Shown: positions 26,206 to 35,741 of the stretch, piece after piece
Layout: the number at the start of each line of letters is the position of its first letter
How positions within the stretch are numbered: position 1 is the first letter of the stretch
NCBI RefSeq assembly: GCF_900683735.1
Contig: NZ_LR215979.1
Span: 1,240,001-1,304,000, forward strand
DNA: 64,000 bases
DNA from: Fusobacterium ulcerans ATCC 49185
GTDB lineage: Bacteria > Fusobacteriota > Fusobacteriia > Fusobacteriales > Fusobacteriaceae
Direction: 5' to 3'
Translations under genes and position numbers: made by a program
Notes under the pieces: model-generated
Seen by the model: the letters and a program-made list of their open reading frames with translations, nothing else
The model's database searches: none
What the model was told of the DNA's origin: nothing

Positions 26206-26958
26206 ATGGAGATATTAAAATTTACCTTAAGTGGAAGAACAGCTTTTTTTAAAATTCCAGAAGTCAATTCTTATGTATACTTCTCTTATGGACATATACA
26301 TAAAGTTTCTTTATTAGGATTATTAGGAGCTGTAATGGGTTATGGAGGATATAATTCTCAAGGAGAAAAGGAATATCCAGAGTTTTATGAAAAATTAAAA
26401 GATATCAAAATTTCTATTATGCCCAAAAATACTAATGGAAGTTTTTCAAAAAAAATTCAGTTTTTTAATAATTCAGTAGGATATGCAAGTAATGAAGAGG
26501 GTGGAAATCTGATTGTTAAAGAGCAGTGGTTGGAAGATGTAGAATGGGATATTTTTATAAAAATAGAAGATACAGAGATTCATAAAGAATTAAAAGAAAG
26601 AATGAAAAACTTTAATTTTGAATATACAATATATCTTGGAAAGAATGACCATTTGGCAACAATAAATAATGTAGAGATACTTCAAGGAGAAAATTTTTTA
26701 GAAGATGAAAGTGAAATAAATTCTTTGTTTATGAAAAAAGATATAGAAGGCTTTTTAGAGGAAGAATTTAATATATTAGGATTAGAAGAAGATGAGATAA
26801 AATATGATTATAAATATGAAGAAAAATTACCTATTTCTCTTGATAATATTTCTAATCAATATAAAGTTGAAAGCTTAATTTTTACTAATAAAAAATGTAT
26901 TTTAAAAGATAAAAGTAATTTTGCAAAAGTAAATAATCAAATAATAGAATTCTATTAG
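26206..26958 (+). CDS. cas5: Cas5 (Cas5b/h type), Cascade subunit
   Basis: Caps the 5' handle end of the crRNA. 250 residues. Residues 1-45 (LKFTLSGRTAFFKIPEVNSYVYFSYGHI..K..LLGLLGAVMGY) match the RAMP Cas5 N-terminus with its G-rich LLGLLGA helix. Two bases after cas7. Confidence 0.9.
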   Translation: MEILKFTLSGRTAFFKIPEVNSYVYFSYGHIHKVSLLGLLGAVMGYGGYNSQGEKEYPEFYEKLKDIKISIMPKNTNGSFSKKIQFFNNSVGYASNEEGGNLIVKEQWLEDVEWDIFIKIEDTEIHKELKERMKNFNFEYTIYLGKNDHLATINNVEILQGENFLEDESEINSLFMKKDIEGFLEEEFNILGLEEDEIKYDYKYEEKLPISLDNISNQYKVESLIFTNKKCILKDKSNFAKVNNQIIEFY

Positions 26959-26965
26959 GAGGAAT

Positions 26966-29548
26966 ATGTTTGAGGAGGAACTTTTTTCAATAGAAAAATA
27001 TGTAAAAGATAAAAATAAAATTTTAGCTCATATATCAGATATAAAGAATCCAGAAACCTTATTAGAACATTCTGATTTAGTGATAAAGTATTTCAAAAAA
27101 ATCTATGAAGATAAAAACTTGGAAATAATTTTTGATAAATTTTCAGATAAATTTTTTGGGGAAAATAAGATCATAAAGAAATTTTGGAATGAAATGATAG
27201 TCAATACAATTTATATGCATGATATAGGTAAGTTGAATATAAATTTTCAAATTGATAAAATGAAAAATAAAATATTTGACAGAAAGCATTTGTATCAAAG
27301 TAAAAGGCATTCTAATTTATCTGCAAGAATATATATTGATTATTTTAGCAATAAAGTTTTTAAACTATATTCAGAAAAAAAATTAGATAATAAAACAGCA
27401 CTTAAATGTTTTATTTTTATCATATTGAATTCTTATATTATATCAAGGCATCATTCATCAACTAAAAGTTTAAGTGAAGATTTTTTTAATGAAATAATAA
27501 AAGATTATGAAGAATACAAAGAGTTATTTGAAGAAGTAAATAATTATTGCCCTAACTTAAATTTCTCAATAAAAGAAAGTAAAAACCTATTTAGGATATT
27601 GAAACAATTAAAAATTGGAGAAAAAGAATGGAATAATTATATAGAAACTTATGATTGGAAATCTGTTGATTTTTATATTTATACAAAACTACTGTATTCT
27701 TTATTGGTATCATCAGATTTTTATGCTACTAGTGAGTATAGTTCTGGAAAGCCAATAGAGAGTCTAAATTTGCTGACAAATATAGATGAGTATATATCCG
27801 TTTTTAATGCTACAGAAATATATAAAGGAATAAAATTACATCGAGAAACAGGAAAAATTTTTGCAAAGAATAATATAAATTATTATAGAAGTGAAATGTT
27901 TATAGAAGCAGAACAAAATTTAGAAAAAAATATAAAAGAAAATATTTTATTTTTAGAAGCTCCAACTGGGTCAGGAAAAACAATTACTTCTATTAATCTG
28001 GCATTGAAATTATTAGAAAAAAATAGAGAACTAAATAAAATATTTTATATATTTCCATTTAATACTTTAGTTGAGCAAACAAATGCATCTTTGAGAGAGA
28101 TATTTCAAGGTTCATCCTTAGAAGAAAATATTTCAGTAATAAACTCAATAACTCCTATAAAAGAAGTTGAGAAAGGGGAAGAATATAGAAAAGACCAAAT
28201 AGACTATGAAAGATCATTGCTAAACAGGCAATTTATACATTCACCAATAATTTTAACAACACATGTTCATTTTTTTGAAAACTTATTTGGTATTGATAGG
28301 GAGAGTAGTTTTGCTCTCCCACACTTAGCTAATAGTGTAGTGATAATGGATGAAATCCAAAGTTATAAAAATAAAATATGGAAAGAAATTATAATTTTCT
28401 TAAGAGAATATGCTGAAATTCTAAATATTAAAATAATAATTATGTCTGCAACTCTTCCTAACTTATCTCTTCTTTCAAATAGTAAGGTGCAAATTCCTTC
28501 ACTTATAACTAATAAAGAAAAATATTATAAAAATCCAATATTTAAAGATAGAGTATCTTTAGATTTTTCATTTTTAGAAAAAGAATATGAAAAGGAAGAG
28601 TTATTTGAACAGATAGAAAAAACTATTTTAGAGAAATATAAAAATAAAAAAGTAGTAGTGGAATTTATTAAAAAAGCTTCTGCTTTTGAGTTCTACAAGA
28701 AATTATTAGAAAGCAATGAAGTATCCAAAGAAGATATTTTCTTAATAACTGGTGATGATAATAAAGCTGAAAGAAAAAGAATAATAAAAGAAGCAAAAAA
28801 TAAAGAAAGAAAAAGTATGCTATTAATAGCAACTCAGGTAATTGAAGCAGGAGTGGATATAGATATGGATATTGGATTCAAAAATATATCTATATTAGAT
28901 GCTGATGAACAATTTTTAGGAAGAATTAATCGTTCTTGTAAGAAGAAAAATTGTAAAGTTTGTTTTTTTAAATTAGATGAAGGAAATTTGATTTATAAAA
29001 GTGATGTAAGAATAAGAAAAGAATTTACTCTTTTAAATAAAGAGATGAGAGAAGTTCTTTTGAATAAAGATTTTAATAAATACTATAATAAAGTTCTTGA
29101 GGTATTAGATGATCTTTCAAATAAAGAAGATGAAGAGAATATAGAAAATTTTAGAAAAAATAAAGTTGTTCAACTAAATTTTGAACAAATAAATAAAAGA
29201 TTGAAATTGATAACAGATGAGATGAAAACCAAGATGATATTTTTTTCTCGAAATGTAAATATAGAAGGAGAAGAGATAGAAGGAAATGAGGTATGGAAAG
29301 AATTTAAAGAAATACTTTCAAATAACAAAATAGGATATGCTGAAAGAAGAGTTAAACTATCTAAAGTAATGGAGAAAGTAGATCTGTTTTCATATAATAT
29401 TCCTGTGGAAATGATATATAGATTATCTTATCAAAGTAAAATTGGAGATAATATTCTATATATTGAAGATGGAGAAAAATATTTTGTAAATGGAAAATTT
29501 GACAGAAAGAAACTGCAATCAGATAAAGATTATGAAATGATATTGTAA
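26966..29548 (+). CDS. cas3: Cas3, helicase-nuclease of the type I-B system
   Basis: Destroys target DNA after Cascade binding. 860 residues: an N-terminal HD nuclease with HD in YMHDIGKLN (His85-Asp86) and SRHHSS near 156, then an SF2 helicase with APTGSGKT (Walker A, near 333), MDEIQ (Walker B, near 461), MSATLP, QVIEAGVDID and QFLGRINR (Arg finger). It starts seven bases after cas5. Every catalytic motif is intact, so interference should be functional. Confidence 0.95.
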   Translation: MFEEELFSIEKYVKDKNKILAHISDIKNPETLLEHSDLVIKYFKKIYEDKNLEIIFDKFSDKFFGENKIIKKFWNEMIVNTIYMHDIGKLNINFQIDKMKNKIFDRKHLYQSKRHSNLSARIYIDYFSNKVFKLYSEKKLDNKTALKCFIFIILNSYIISRHHSSTKSLSEDFFNEIIKDYEEYKELFEEVNNYCPNLNFSIKESKNLFRILKQLKIGEKEWNNYIETYDWKSVDFYIYTKLLYSLLVSSDFYATSEYSSGKPIESLNLLTNIDEYISVFNATEIYKGIKLHRETGKIFAKNNINYYRSEMFIEAEQNLEKNIKENILFLEAPTGSGKTITSINLALKLLEKNRELNKIFYIFPFNTLVEQTNASLREIFQGSSLEENISVINSITPIKEVEKGEEYRKDQIDYERSLLNRQFIHSPIILTTHVHFFENLFGIDRESSFALPHLANSVVIMDEIQSYKNKIWKEIIIFLREYAEILNIKIIIMSATLPNLSLLSNSKVQIPSLITNKEKYYKNPIFKDRVSLDFSFLEKEYEKEELFEQIEKTILEKYKNKKVVVEFIKKASAFEFYKKLLESNEVSKEDIFLITGDDNKAERKRIIKEAKNKERKSMLLIATQVIEAGVDIDMDIGFKNISILDADEQFLGRINRSCKKKNCKVCFFKLDEGNLIYKSDVRIRKEFTLLNKEMREVLLNKDFNKYYNKVLEVLDDLSNKEDEENIENFRKNKVVQLNFEQINKRLKLITDEMKTKMIFFSRNVNIEGEEIEGNEVWKEFKEILSNNKIGYAERRVKLSKVMEKVDLFSYNIPVEMIYRLSYQSKIGDNILYIEDGEKYFVNGKFDRKKLQSDKDYEMIL

Positions 29549-29561
29549 CTATGGAGGGTAT

Positions 29562-30044
29562 ATGCCTATAAATGGAACAATTGTAAATTATTTTATTCAT
29601 TGTAAAAGACAATGTTATATGCATTACAATAGAATAAATATGGAAGATGAAAGTGAATTAGTAAAAATCGGAAAAGCTATGCATGAAGAGAAAAAGACTG
29701 ATGAAATAACTGTAGAAAATATCAAAGTAGATAAAATAAAGAAAGATTATTTAATAGAGATAAAAAAATCAGATGCAGATATTGAAGTAGCAAAAATGCA
29801 GGTACTTTATTATCTCTTGAAATTAAAAGAAAAAGGAATAGATAAAAAAGGAAAAATAGAAGTAATAGAAAAAAATAAATCTTCGAAAAAAAGCTATGAG
29901 ATTGAACTTACTGCTGAAAATGAGGCATATATCAAGAATATAATAGAGGAAATAGAAAAATTAGTTGAAAGAGATGAATTGCCACCAATTGAAAAAAATA
30001 ATAAATGTAAAAAATGTGCATATTATTCATATTGCTATATTTAA
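29562..30044 (+). CDS. cas4: Cas4, PD-(D/E)XK nuclease for spacer processing
   Basis: Trims prespacers with Cas1-Cas2 and helps set PAM. 160 residues. Cys in HCKRQC near residue 14-18 and the C-terminal trio CKKCAYYSYC can hold a 4Fe-4S cluster. Nuclease core IEIKKSD (ExK) near 63, QxxxY-like QVLYYLLK near 81. RBS TGGAGGG. Confidence 0.9.
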   Translation: MPINGTIVNYFIHCKRQCYMHYNRINMEDESELVKIGKAMHEEKKTDEITVENIKVDKIKKDYLIEIKKSDADIEVAKMQVLYYLLKLKEKGIDKKGKIEVIEKNKSSKKSYEIELTAENEAYIKNIIEEIEKLVERDELPPIEKNNKCKKCAYYSYCYI

Positions 30045-30053
30045 GGAGTGTAT

Positions 30054-31055
30054 ATGGGAGCTGAAACAAAATATATTTTGAGTAAAGGTATTCTTGATAG
30101 AAAAGACAATTCTCTATGTTTTAAAAATGAAAATAAAACAACATATATTCCTATAGAAGGAGTTAAAGAAATATTTGCATTAGATGAAATTTCTGTGAAT
30201 ACAAAGCTTTTTGATTTTTTAGCTAAACATGGTATTACACTACATTTTTTTAATCACTATGAGGGATACTCAGGAACATTTTATCCAAGAGAAAAATATG
30301 TCAGTGGAAAGTTAGTAATAAAACAGGTAGAGGCTCATAAAAATCATAAAGAAGTTATAGCAAAAAGTATTGTAAAAGGAATTGGAAAAAATATTTATGA
30401 AGTACTTTATCACTATTATCGTCATGAAAAAAAAGAGCTAAAAGAATATTTAGAGTGGCTTTCTAATGATGTAGAAAGAAGATTGAGTGCGAGTAATGAT
30501 ATAAATGAGATAATGGCAGTGGAAGGAGAGATTTGGGCAAAATTTTATGATAGTTTTAAAATCTTTTTAAGAGAGGATTTTATTATAAATAAAAGAGTCA
30601 AAAGACCACCTGATAATCCGATAAACGCTCTGATATCTTTTGGAAATTCAATTTTATACACTAAAACTATTGGGCAGATTTATCAAACACATTTAGAGCA
30701 AACAATAAGTTTTTTACATTCTCCATCTGAAAGAAGATTTTCACTATCTTTAGATTTATCAGAAGTTTTTAAACCAATTATTGTATTTAGAACAATTTTT
30801 GAATGTGTAAATAACAGAAAATTAAATGTAGAAAAACATTTTGAGAAAAACTTAAATTACTGTATTCTAAATGAAACTGGCAAAAAAATATTTTTAAGTG
30901 CTTTAGAAGACAGAATGAATGAAACTTTTGAACATCCTATTTTGAAAAGAAAAGTTAGTTATATAACTGCTGTGAAATATGACGCATATAAATTAATAAA
31001 ATTTTTATTGGAAAATAAAGAATTCGTTCCATTTTATATAAAGGAAAAGATGTAG
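30054..31055 (+). CDS. cas1: Cas1, CRISPR integrase
   Basis: Inserts new spacers at the leader end. 333 residues from ATG 30054, which has AAGGAG at five-base spacing; an upstream GTG (30048) overlaps the RBS and is unlikely. Metal ligands: GEIW (Glu159), LHSPSE (His222), LDLSE (Asp234). All are present. Confidence 0.95.
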   Translation: MGAETKYILSKGILDRKDNSLCFKNENKTTYIPIEGVKEIFALDEISVNTKLFDFLAKHGITLHFFNHYEGYSGTFYPREKYVSGKLVIKQVEAHKNHKEVIAKSIVKGIGKNIYEVLYHYYRHEKKELKEYLEWLSNDVERRLSASNDINEIMAVEGEIWAKFYDSFKIFLREDFIINKRVKRPPDNPINALISFGNSILYTKTIGQIYQTHLEQTISFLHSPSERRFSLSLDLSEVFKPIIVFRTIFECVNNRKLNVEKHFEKNLNYCILNETGKKIFLSALEDRMNETFEHPILKRKVSYITAVKYDAYKLIKFLLENKEFVPFYIKEKM

Positions 31056-31340
<285 letters not shown>

Positions 31341-31510
31341 TTTCCAAGTCTAAAAACTAGCAATTTTATTAAAGAGTTATTTTAAAAGAGATTGAAAAGA
31401 TAAAAATTTAAAGTATAAAAAATTGTATAGCTTGGAAAAAAAGATAAAAAACCTTTTTAAATTCAATAATAGAAAAGATCATGAATAGTATGAATTCTTT
31501 TTTCATGAGG
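31341..31510 (+). promoter_or_regulatory. CRISPR leader of the main array
   Basis: TTTCCAAG (31341-31348) and CTTGGAAA (31431-31438) with 82 bp between, then 72 bp ending TTTCATGAGG before repeat 1. Geometry equals that of the mini-array leader, although most of the sequence between has diverged. Confidence 0.85.
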
Positions 31511-32119
31511 GTAGAATATTAACTCAGAAGTCTTTAAATAGATTTAACAAAAAATTCTTTAAATATAAATTTTAGTAGAATATTAACTCAGAAGTCTTTA
31601 AATGTTCTTTTTTTTTATAAAAATTTGCTCTTGACAAGTAGAATATTAACTCAGAAGTCTTTAAATAATGATTCAATTATTAAACGGAGATGCTGTTGAA
31701 GAGTAGAATATTAACTCAGAAGTCTTTAAATTGAGTAATAGTCGTTGCTGCCTGATTGTGTGCACTTGTAGAATATTAACTCAGAAGTCTTTAAATATGA
31801 CCTTAGTCCATTAAAAGCTACCATTTTAACTGTAGAATATTAACTCAGAAGTCTTTAAATCAGATTTTTTAATAGGTCCTTTTTCCACTAGTACAGGTAG
31901 AATATTAACTCAGAAGTCTTTAAATATTGTTAAATTATCACCTACTATTATTCTTCCTAATGTAGAATATTAACTCAGAAGTCTTTAAATTACAGGAAGC
32001 TTAGTTTTATGCAAAGTAAGCAATTGTAGAATATTAACTCAGAAGTCTTTAAATTTTTTATCAACACCTAGAGAAGCTATGTATTTTAAAGTAGAATATT
32101 AACTCAGAAGTCTTTAAAT
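31511..32119 (+). CRISPR. Main CRISPR array, 10 identical 29-base repeats, 9 spacers
   Basis: Repeat starts are 31511, 31575, 31638, 31703, 31768, 31832, 31897, 31962, 32026 and 32091; spacers are 34-36 bases. The repeat begins GTAGAATATTAACT and ends CTTTAAAT, like clostridial type I-B repeats that end TGTAAAT. Orientation follows from the leader next to cas2 and from the cas operon direction. All ten repeats are identical, including the last, so the trailer end has not decayed. Confidence 0.98.
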
Positions 32120-32141
32120 ATTCATTAGATTAAATATAAAA

Positions 32142-32168
32142 AACAGGCTAAGAATTTTTTAGCCTGTT
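32142..32168. terminator. Bidirectional terminator between CRISPR array and Mu-like gene
   Basis: AACAGGCTAA (32142-32151) pairs perfectly with TTAGCCTGTT (32159-32168). The second arm contains the stop codon of the minus-strand gene. It likely stops both the array transcript and the gene from the other side. Confidence 0.75.
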
Positions 32169-33277
32169 GCAATATTAGCAGTTCCTAAAAATTGATTTTT
32201 AAAGAATAAGTATAAGATATCAGTATCCAAAGGATTGTATTTAACAATAACTTTCTTTCCTTCCAGAGAGGTTAAAAAATTATTAGTGTAAATAAAATTA
32301 TTAAATCTTAAAGAAGATTTATTTATTTTTCTGCTGGCTTCCTGAAGAAAGATATCAAATTCACGAACATATGGAACATCCTGTATCATTTCATATTTAA
32401 GTAAAAAATCATATTTTTCATTATCCAAATAGATATATGAATCAAGAAAGTTTTTTAAATTTTGATATGAAAGAATTTTATTATTTTGATAATAAAATTT
32501 CTCTATATCTTCCTCAAGAAAAGAGATAAATTTTTTAATTTCCTCATTTTCAGTAAAATATTCAGATATTTTTATAGAAGTATTATCATAGATTTCCTTC
32601 AATATTTTTTTGTTATTTATATTTTCAGAAGAAACTAAAATTTCTTGAGGCTTTACAGATTTTCCTGATTTATATGAAACTTTAAGTATACTCTCTCTGA
32701 TAAAACTCAAAAGAGTATATATACTTGAAGTATTATAGTTCAAAGCATGATTTATAGGTTTTAAAGTAGCAGTATCAATAGAGATTAACAACTGAGGAAC
32801 TATTTTATGCTCATTTTCTTCTTCAGATACAAGTATGTATAAAGGGATTTCAAGAATAAGATAAACTTGATTTTCCTTTTTTATTTTTTTCATATGGAAA
32901 TTTGAGGATTTATTAAAAAAACCATCTAAATTACTGACTATTCTATAAAAAGTAGGATAGCTTATATTATATTTGTTTGAAAGTTTTTCTTTGCAGAAAG
33001 AATAAAGTTTTGAAATTTTGGTTTCCTTACTTTCACGGCAAATTTGTTCAATATATTCTACACCATCTTCATCAATAGCTCTATATGAATCCTTATCATT
33101 TCTCTGTTTTTTATCAAGTCCCAATATCCCATTTTTTTTGTAAGCATTTACCCATCTCTTCAATGTAGCGTATGAAATACCAGTTTCTTCTTCTATTTCT
33201 TTTAATTTTTTTTCTTTTCTTAAAAAAGGCTCAATTATTTTGAAACGTTGCAATTGTAATTCTTTTTCTGTTTCCAT
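32159..33277 (-). CDS. MuA/TnsB-like HTH and integrase-fold protein with degraded catalytic site
   Basis: 372 residues from ATG 33277 (AGGAGA in front; a longer frame reaches 33349 but lacks an RBS). Residues ~1-60 are a helix-turn-helix (KLKEIEEETGISYATLKRWVNAYKK), and ~85-130 a second winged helix. The core follows Mu/TnsB transposases: ISIDTATLKP (first Asp of the triad kept), then VSSENINN where DNG(x)EF is expected (second Asp lost). The end, YNPLDTDILYLFFKNQFLGTA, is the Mu-transposase C-terminal beta-barrel. No transposon ends, AAA+ partner or cargo are near. It is divergent from the ptsG-like gene, so a domesticated DNA-binding regulator is the better guess. Confidence 0.75.
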   Translation of the reverse strand: METEKELQLQRFKIIEPFLRKEKKLKEIEEETGISYATLKRWVNAYKKNGILGLDKKQRNDKDSYRAIDEDGVEYIEQICRESKETKISKLYSFCKEKLSNKYNISYPTFYRIVSNLDGFFNKSSNFHMKKIKKENQVYLILEIPLYILVSEEENEHKIVPQLLISIDTATLKPINHALNYNTSSIYTLLSFIRESILKVSYKSGKSVKPQEILVSSENINNKKILKEIYDNTSIKISEYFTENEEIKKFISFLEEDIEKFYYQNNKILSYQNLKNFLDSYIYLDNEKYDFLLKYEMIQDVPYVREFDIFLQEASRKINKSSLRFNNFIYTNNFLTSLEGKKVIVKYNPLDTDILYLFFKNQFLGTANIATG

Positions 33278-33320
33278 TTGTTTTCTCCTAAAATATGAAA
33301 TTAAATATTTACTTATATAG

Positions 33321-33349
33321 ATAATACTATATTTAGGAAAAAAAAGCAA
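33321..33349 (-). promoter_or_regulatory. Promoter of the Mu-like gene
   Basis: On the minus strand TTGCTT (33349-33344), 17 bp, TATTAT (33326-33321), about 44 bases before the start codon. Confidence 0.6.
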
Positions 33350-33372
33350 ATCATTCTATTATGAATAGTTTA

Positions 33373-33425
33373 TTTTGAAAAAAGCTCATTTTATTTGAAA
33401 AAAACTTGACATTTTTTTGAAAAAA
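33373..33425 (+). promoter_or_regulatory. Three tandem TTTGAAAAAA sites (candidate operator)
   Basis: TTTGAAAAAA occurs at 33374-33383, 33394-33403 and 33416-33425; the G residues are 20 and 22 bp apart, two helical turns. The last site lies between the -35 and -10 of the ptsG-like promoter. The sites could bind the divergent Mu-like protein, or be phased A-tracts that bend DNA. Confidence 0.5.
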
Positions 33426-33434
33426 TATTATTAT
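33406..33434 (+). promoter_or_regulatory. Promoter of the ptsG-like gene
   Basis: TTGACA (33406-33411), 17 bp, TATTAT (33429-33434), consensus -35. About 43 bases of leader precede the start codon, with AGGAGG as RBS. Confidence 0.75.
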
Positions 33435-33483
33435 TTCAATTACAGAGAATAAATAAAAAAGGGTAGAAGAAACAGGAGGAGAA

Positions 33484-34980
33484 ATGAAGATTTTTGCAGA
33501 AGTACAAAAAATTGGAAAAGCATTGATGACACCAGTTGCTATATTGCCAGCTGCTGGACTATTCCTTGCTTTTGGAAACAAATTGCAATTTACACTGATG
33601 GAACAAGCAGGACAGGTAATATTCAGCAACCTTCCATTACTATTTGCCATAGGAGCAGCTATTGGTCTCGTAGGAGGAGATGGAGTAGCAGCCTTATCAG
33701 CAGTAGTAGCAATACTTATCATGAATACTACAATGGGAATTGTATCAGGAGCAGCTGAAGGAATAGCAGCAGGCGATATGTCATATGCAATGGTATTAGG
33801 AATACCTACACTTCAGACTGGAGTTTTTGGTGGATTGATAGCAGGTATAATAGCTGCAGTATGTTACAAAAAATTTTATAAAACTGAACTTCCAGCATTT
33901 CTGGGATTTTTTGCAGGTAAAAGACTAGTACCTATAGTGACAGCAGTGGCAGCTTTTATAATTGGATTAGCAATGCCTGTTATATGGCAGCCTGTTCAAG
34001 TCGGATTAGCAAAATTATCATATCTGGCTAATGAAACAAATACAAATATATCTACTTTTATATTTGGAGTAATAGAAAGATCTCTTATTCCATTTGGGTT
34101 ACATCATATATTCTATGCACCTTTCTGGTATCAATTTGGAGAATATACAAATGCAGCAGGACAAGTTGTCAATGGAGATCAGGCAATATGGTTTGCTATG
34201 CTTAAAGATGGAGTTGTTAATTTCTCTAGTGATACTTATCAAGGAGCAGGGAAATTCCTTACTGGAAAATTTGTATTTATGATGTTTGGATTGCCAGCAG
34301 CAGCTTTAGCAATGTATCAGGAAGCTAAACCAGCTAATAAGAAACTAGTAGGAGGAATATTGTTTTCTGCAGCCCTTACTTCATTTCTTACAGGAATAAC
34401 AGAACCATTAGAATTTTCATTCTTATTTGTGGCTCCTATTCTTTATGGAATTCATTGTATATTTGCAGGACTTTCATTTATGCTTATGAACATGCTTAAT
34501 GTAAGAATAGGAATGACATTTTCTGGAGGACTTATTGACTATATCGCTTTTGGAGTTCTTCCAGGAACAAGTGGATTTCAAAATAATTGGTATTTAGTAA
34601 TAGTAGTAGGATTATGTCTGTCAGTAGTTTACTATTTTGGGTTTAGATTTGCTATTAGAAAATTTAACTTAATGACTCCTGGCAGAGAAGAAACAATTGT
34701 AGAAACTTCTTCAGCATCTTCTGGTTCTCAAGTGAAGTCAGATGAACTTGCAGTAGGAGTTTTAGAAGCATTAGGTGGAAAAGATAACCTTGTATCTCTT
34801 GATTCTTGTATAACGAGATTGAGAGTAGAAGTTAAAGATACAAAAATAGTAAGTGATCAAGAATTAAAAAAACTAGGAGCTTCTGGAGTATTGAAAGTAG
34901 GAACTAATGGAGTTCAAGCTATTTTTGGTTCAAAAGCACAATTTATATGCAATGATTTGAAAAAAATGACTGGAATTTAG
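33484..34980 (+). CDS. ptsG: PTS glucose-type EIICB permease
   Basis: Sugar uptake with phosphorylation at the membrane. 498 residues: EIIC with ~10 membrane segments ([17 protein letters not shown] near 14; [14 protein letters not shown] near 308), then a linker and EIIB ([12 protein letters not shown], phospho-Cys442). No EIIA domain is attached, so a separate glucose-type EIIA is needed. The family includes glucose, maltose and N-acetylglucosamine permeases; glucose type is favoured, but the sugar is not certain. Single gene, divergent from the Mu-like protein. Confidence 0.9.
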   Translation: MKIFAEVQKIGKALMTPVAILPAAGLFLAFGNKLQFTLMEQAGQVIFSNLPLLFAIGAAIGLVGGDGVAALSAVVAILIMNTTMGIVSGAAEGIAAGDMSYAMVLGIPTLQTGVFGGLIAGIIAAVCYKKFYKTELPAFLGFFAGKRLVPIVTAVAAFIIGLAMPVIWQPVQVGLAKLSYLANETNTNISTFIFGVIERSLIPFGLHHIFYAPFWYQFGEYTNAAGQVVNGDQAIWFAMLKDGVVNFSSDTYQGAGKFLTGKFVFMMFGLPAAALAMYQEAKPANKKLVGGILFSAALTSFLTGITEPLEFSFLFVAPILYGIHCIFAGLSFMLMNMLNVRIGMTFSGGLIDYIAFGVLPGTSGFQNNWYLVIVVGLCLSVVYYFGFRFAIRKFNLMTPGREETIVETSSASSGSQVKSDELAVGVLEALGGKDNLVSLDSCITRLRVEVKDTKIVSDQELKKLGASGVLKVGTNGVQAIFGSKAQFICNDLKKMTGI

Positions 34981-35294
34981 GAAAAAAGGAAAATGGGTTT
35001 GTTCCATTAAGATAAAAAAGAGAGAAACTTTTAAGCAAAGATATAATTTAGAATTTTAAAGTAAAGAGATTTGTCATTAATTTTGTTTTTAAAATATAAA
35101 AAAGATAAGGATTACAGCAGTTCCAATGTTGTGTTTTAATAATTAGGGCAGTTAAAATATTAACTGTCCCAATTAATGAAAACTTGTTTTGCTCAAATAT
35201 ATTTTTATATTTTATTCATTTCATTAATTATATAAATTTCTCTAATTTCTAAAATAAAATTTATTTTGCTTTTTAAATTTCTCTCTTTTATTTA
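34981..35294. other. Non-coding region between converging ptsG-like and threonine genes
   Basis: No gene seen. One hairpin, around AATTAGGGCAGTTAA (35141-35155) and TTAACTGTCCCAATT (35160-35174), imperfect (offset bulges), with little T run; it probably stops transcription from both sides. Confidence 0.45.
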
Positions 35295-35732
35295 TTATTC
35301 CAATGAAAGAAGCTTTGTTGAACTTACATAGTTTATCTGCTCTATTCCTATAATGATATCTTCAATAGGGATAGTTATATCTGAAATATCTAAGGATATT
35401 ACTACAGAAGCTACATTATTTATAGGGATATTCTGATTTATCGTAATTATATTTCCATTCACAAATGATAGATAATTAAGAACTTCAGACAAAACTCCTT
35501 TTTTATGCTCAAGCATCATAGAAACCAGAGCTTTTCTTCCTATACTGTTGTCAGAAGGGAGAAAGACATAATCTTTGTATTTATAGTAAGTGCTTCTGCT
35601 GATTCCAACAATTTTTGCAGCATCACTTATTCCTTTTACTTTACCTTCAGTTAAAAGATTTCTAGCTTCAACTACTTTTTCAAAATAATCTGGAAGTATT
35701 TTTTTATTGACAATAAGGTATTTTTCTTTCAT
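35295..35732 (-). CDS. ACT-domain protein with N-terminal HTH (PheB / UPF0735 type)
   Basis: 145 residues. Residues ~20-60 form a helix-turn-helix (VKGISDAAKIVGISRSTYYKYKDYV); residues ~70-140 form an ACT domain (VSMMLEHKKGVLSEVLNYLSFVNGNIITINQNIPI). The UPF0735 family is often found beside hom-thrC-thrB. It begins nine bases after thrB in the same transcript. An amino-acid sensing regulator of the threonine genes is a natural guess; chorismate-mutase activity, sometimes given to PheB, is not supported here. Confidence 0.85.
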   Translation of the reverse strand: MKEKYLIVNKKILPDYFEKVVEARNLLTEGKVKGISDAAKIVGISRSTYYKYKDYVFLPSDNSIGRKALVSMMLEHKKGVLSEVLNYLSFVNGNIITINQNIPINNVASVVISLDISDITIPIEDIIIGIEQINYVSSTKLLSLE

Positions 35733-35741
35733 GATATCCTC

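Noticed and set aside
31540-32090. Spacers targeting genes inside this window
   Set aside because: By eye none of the nine spacers matches another place in the 64 kb; a full search was not possible.
33351-33722. 123-residue minus-strand frame in the ptsG-like gene
   Set aside because: It runs through the ptsG-like promoter and coding start; product is Ala/Pro-rich shadow of membrane segments.
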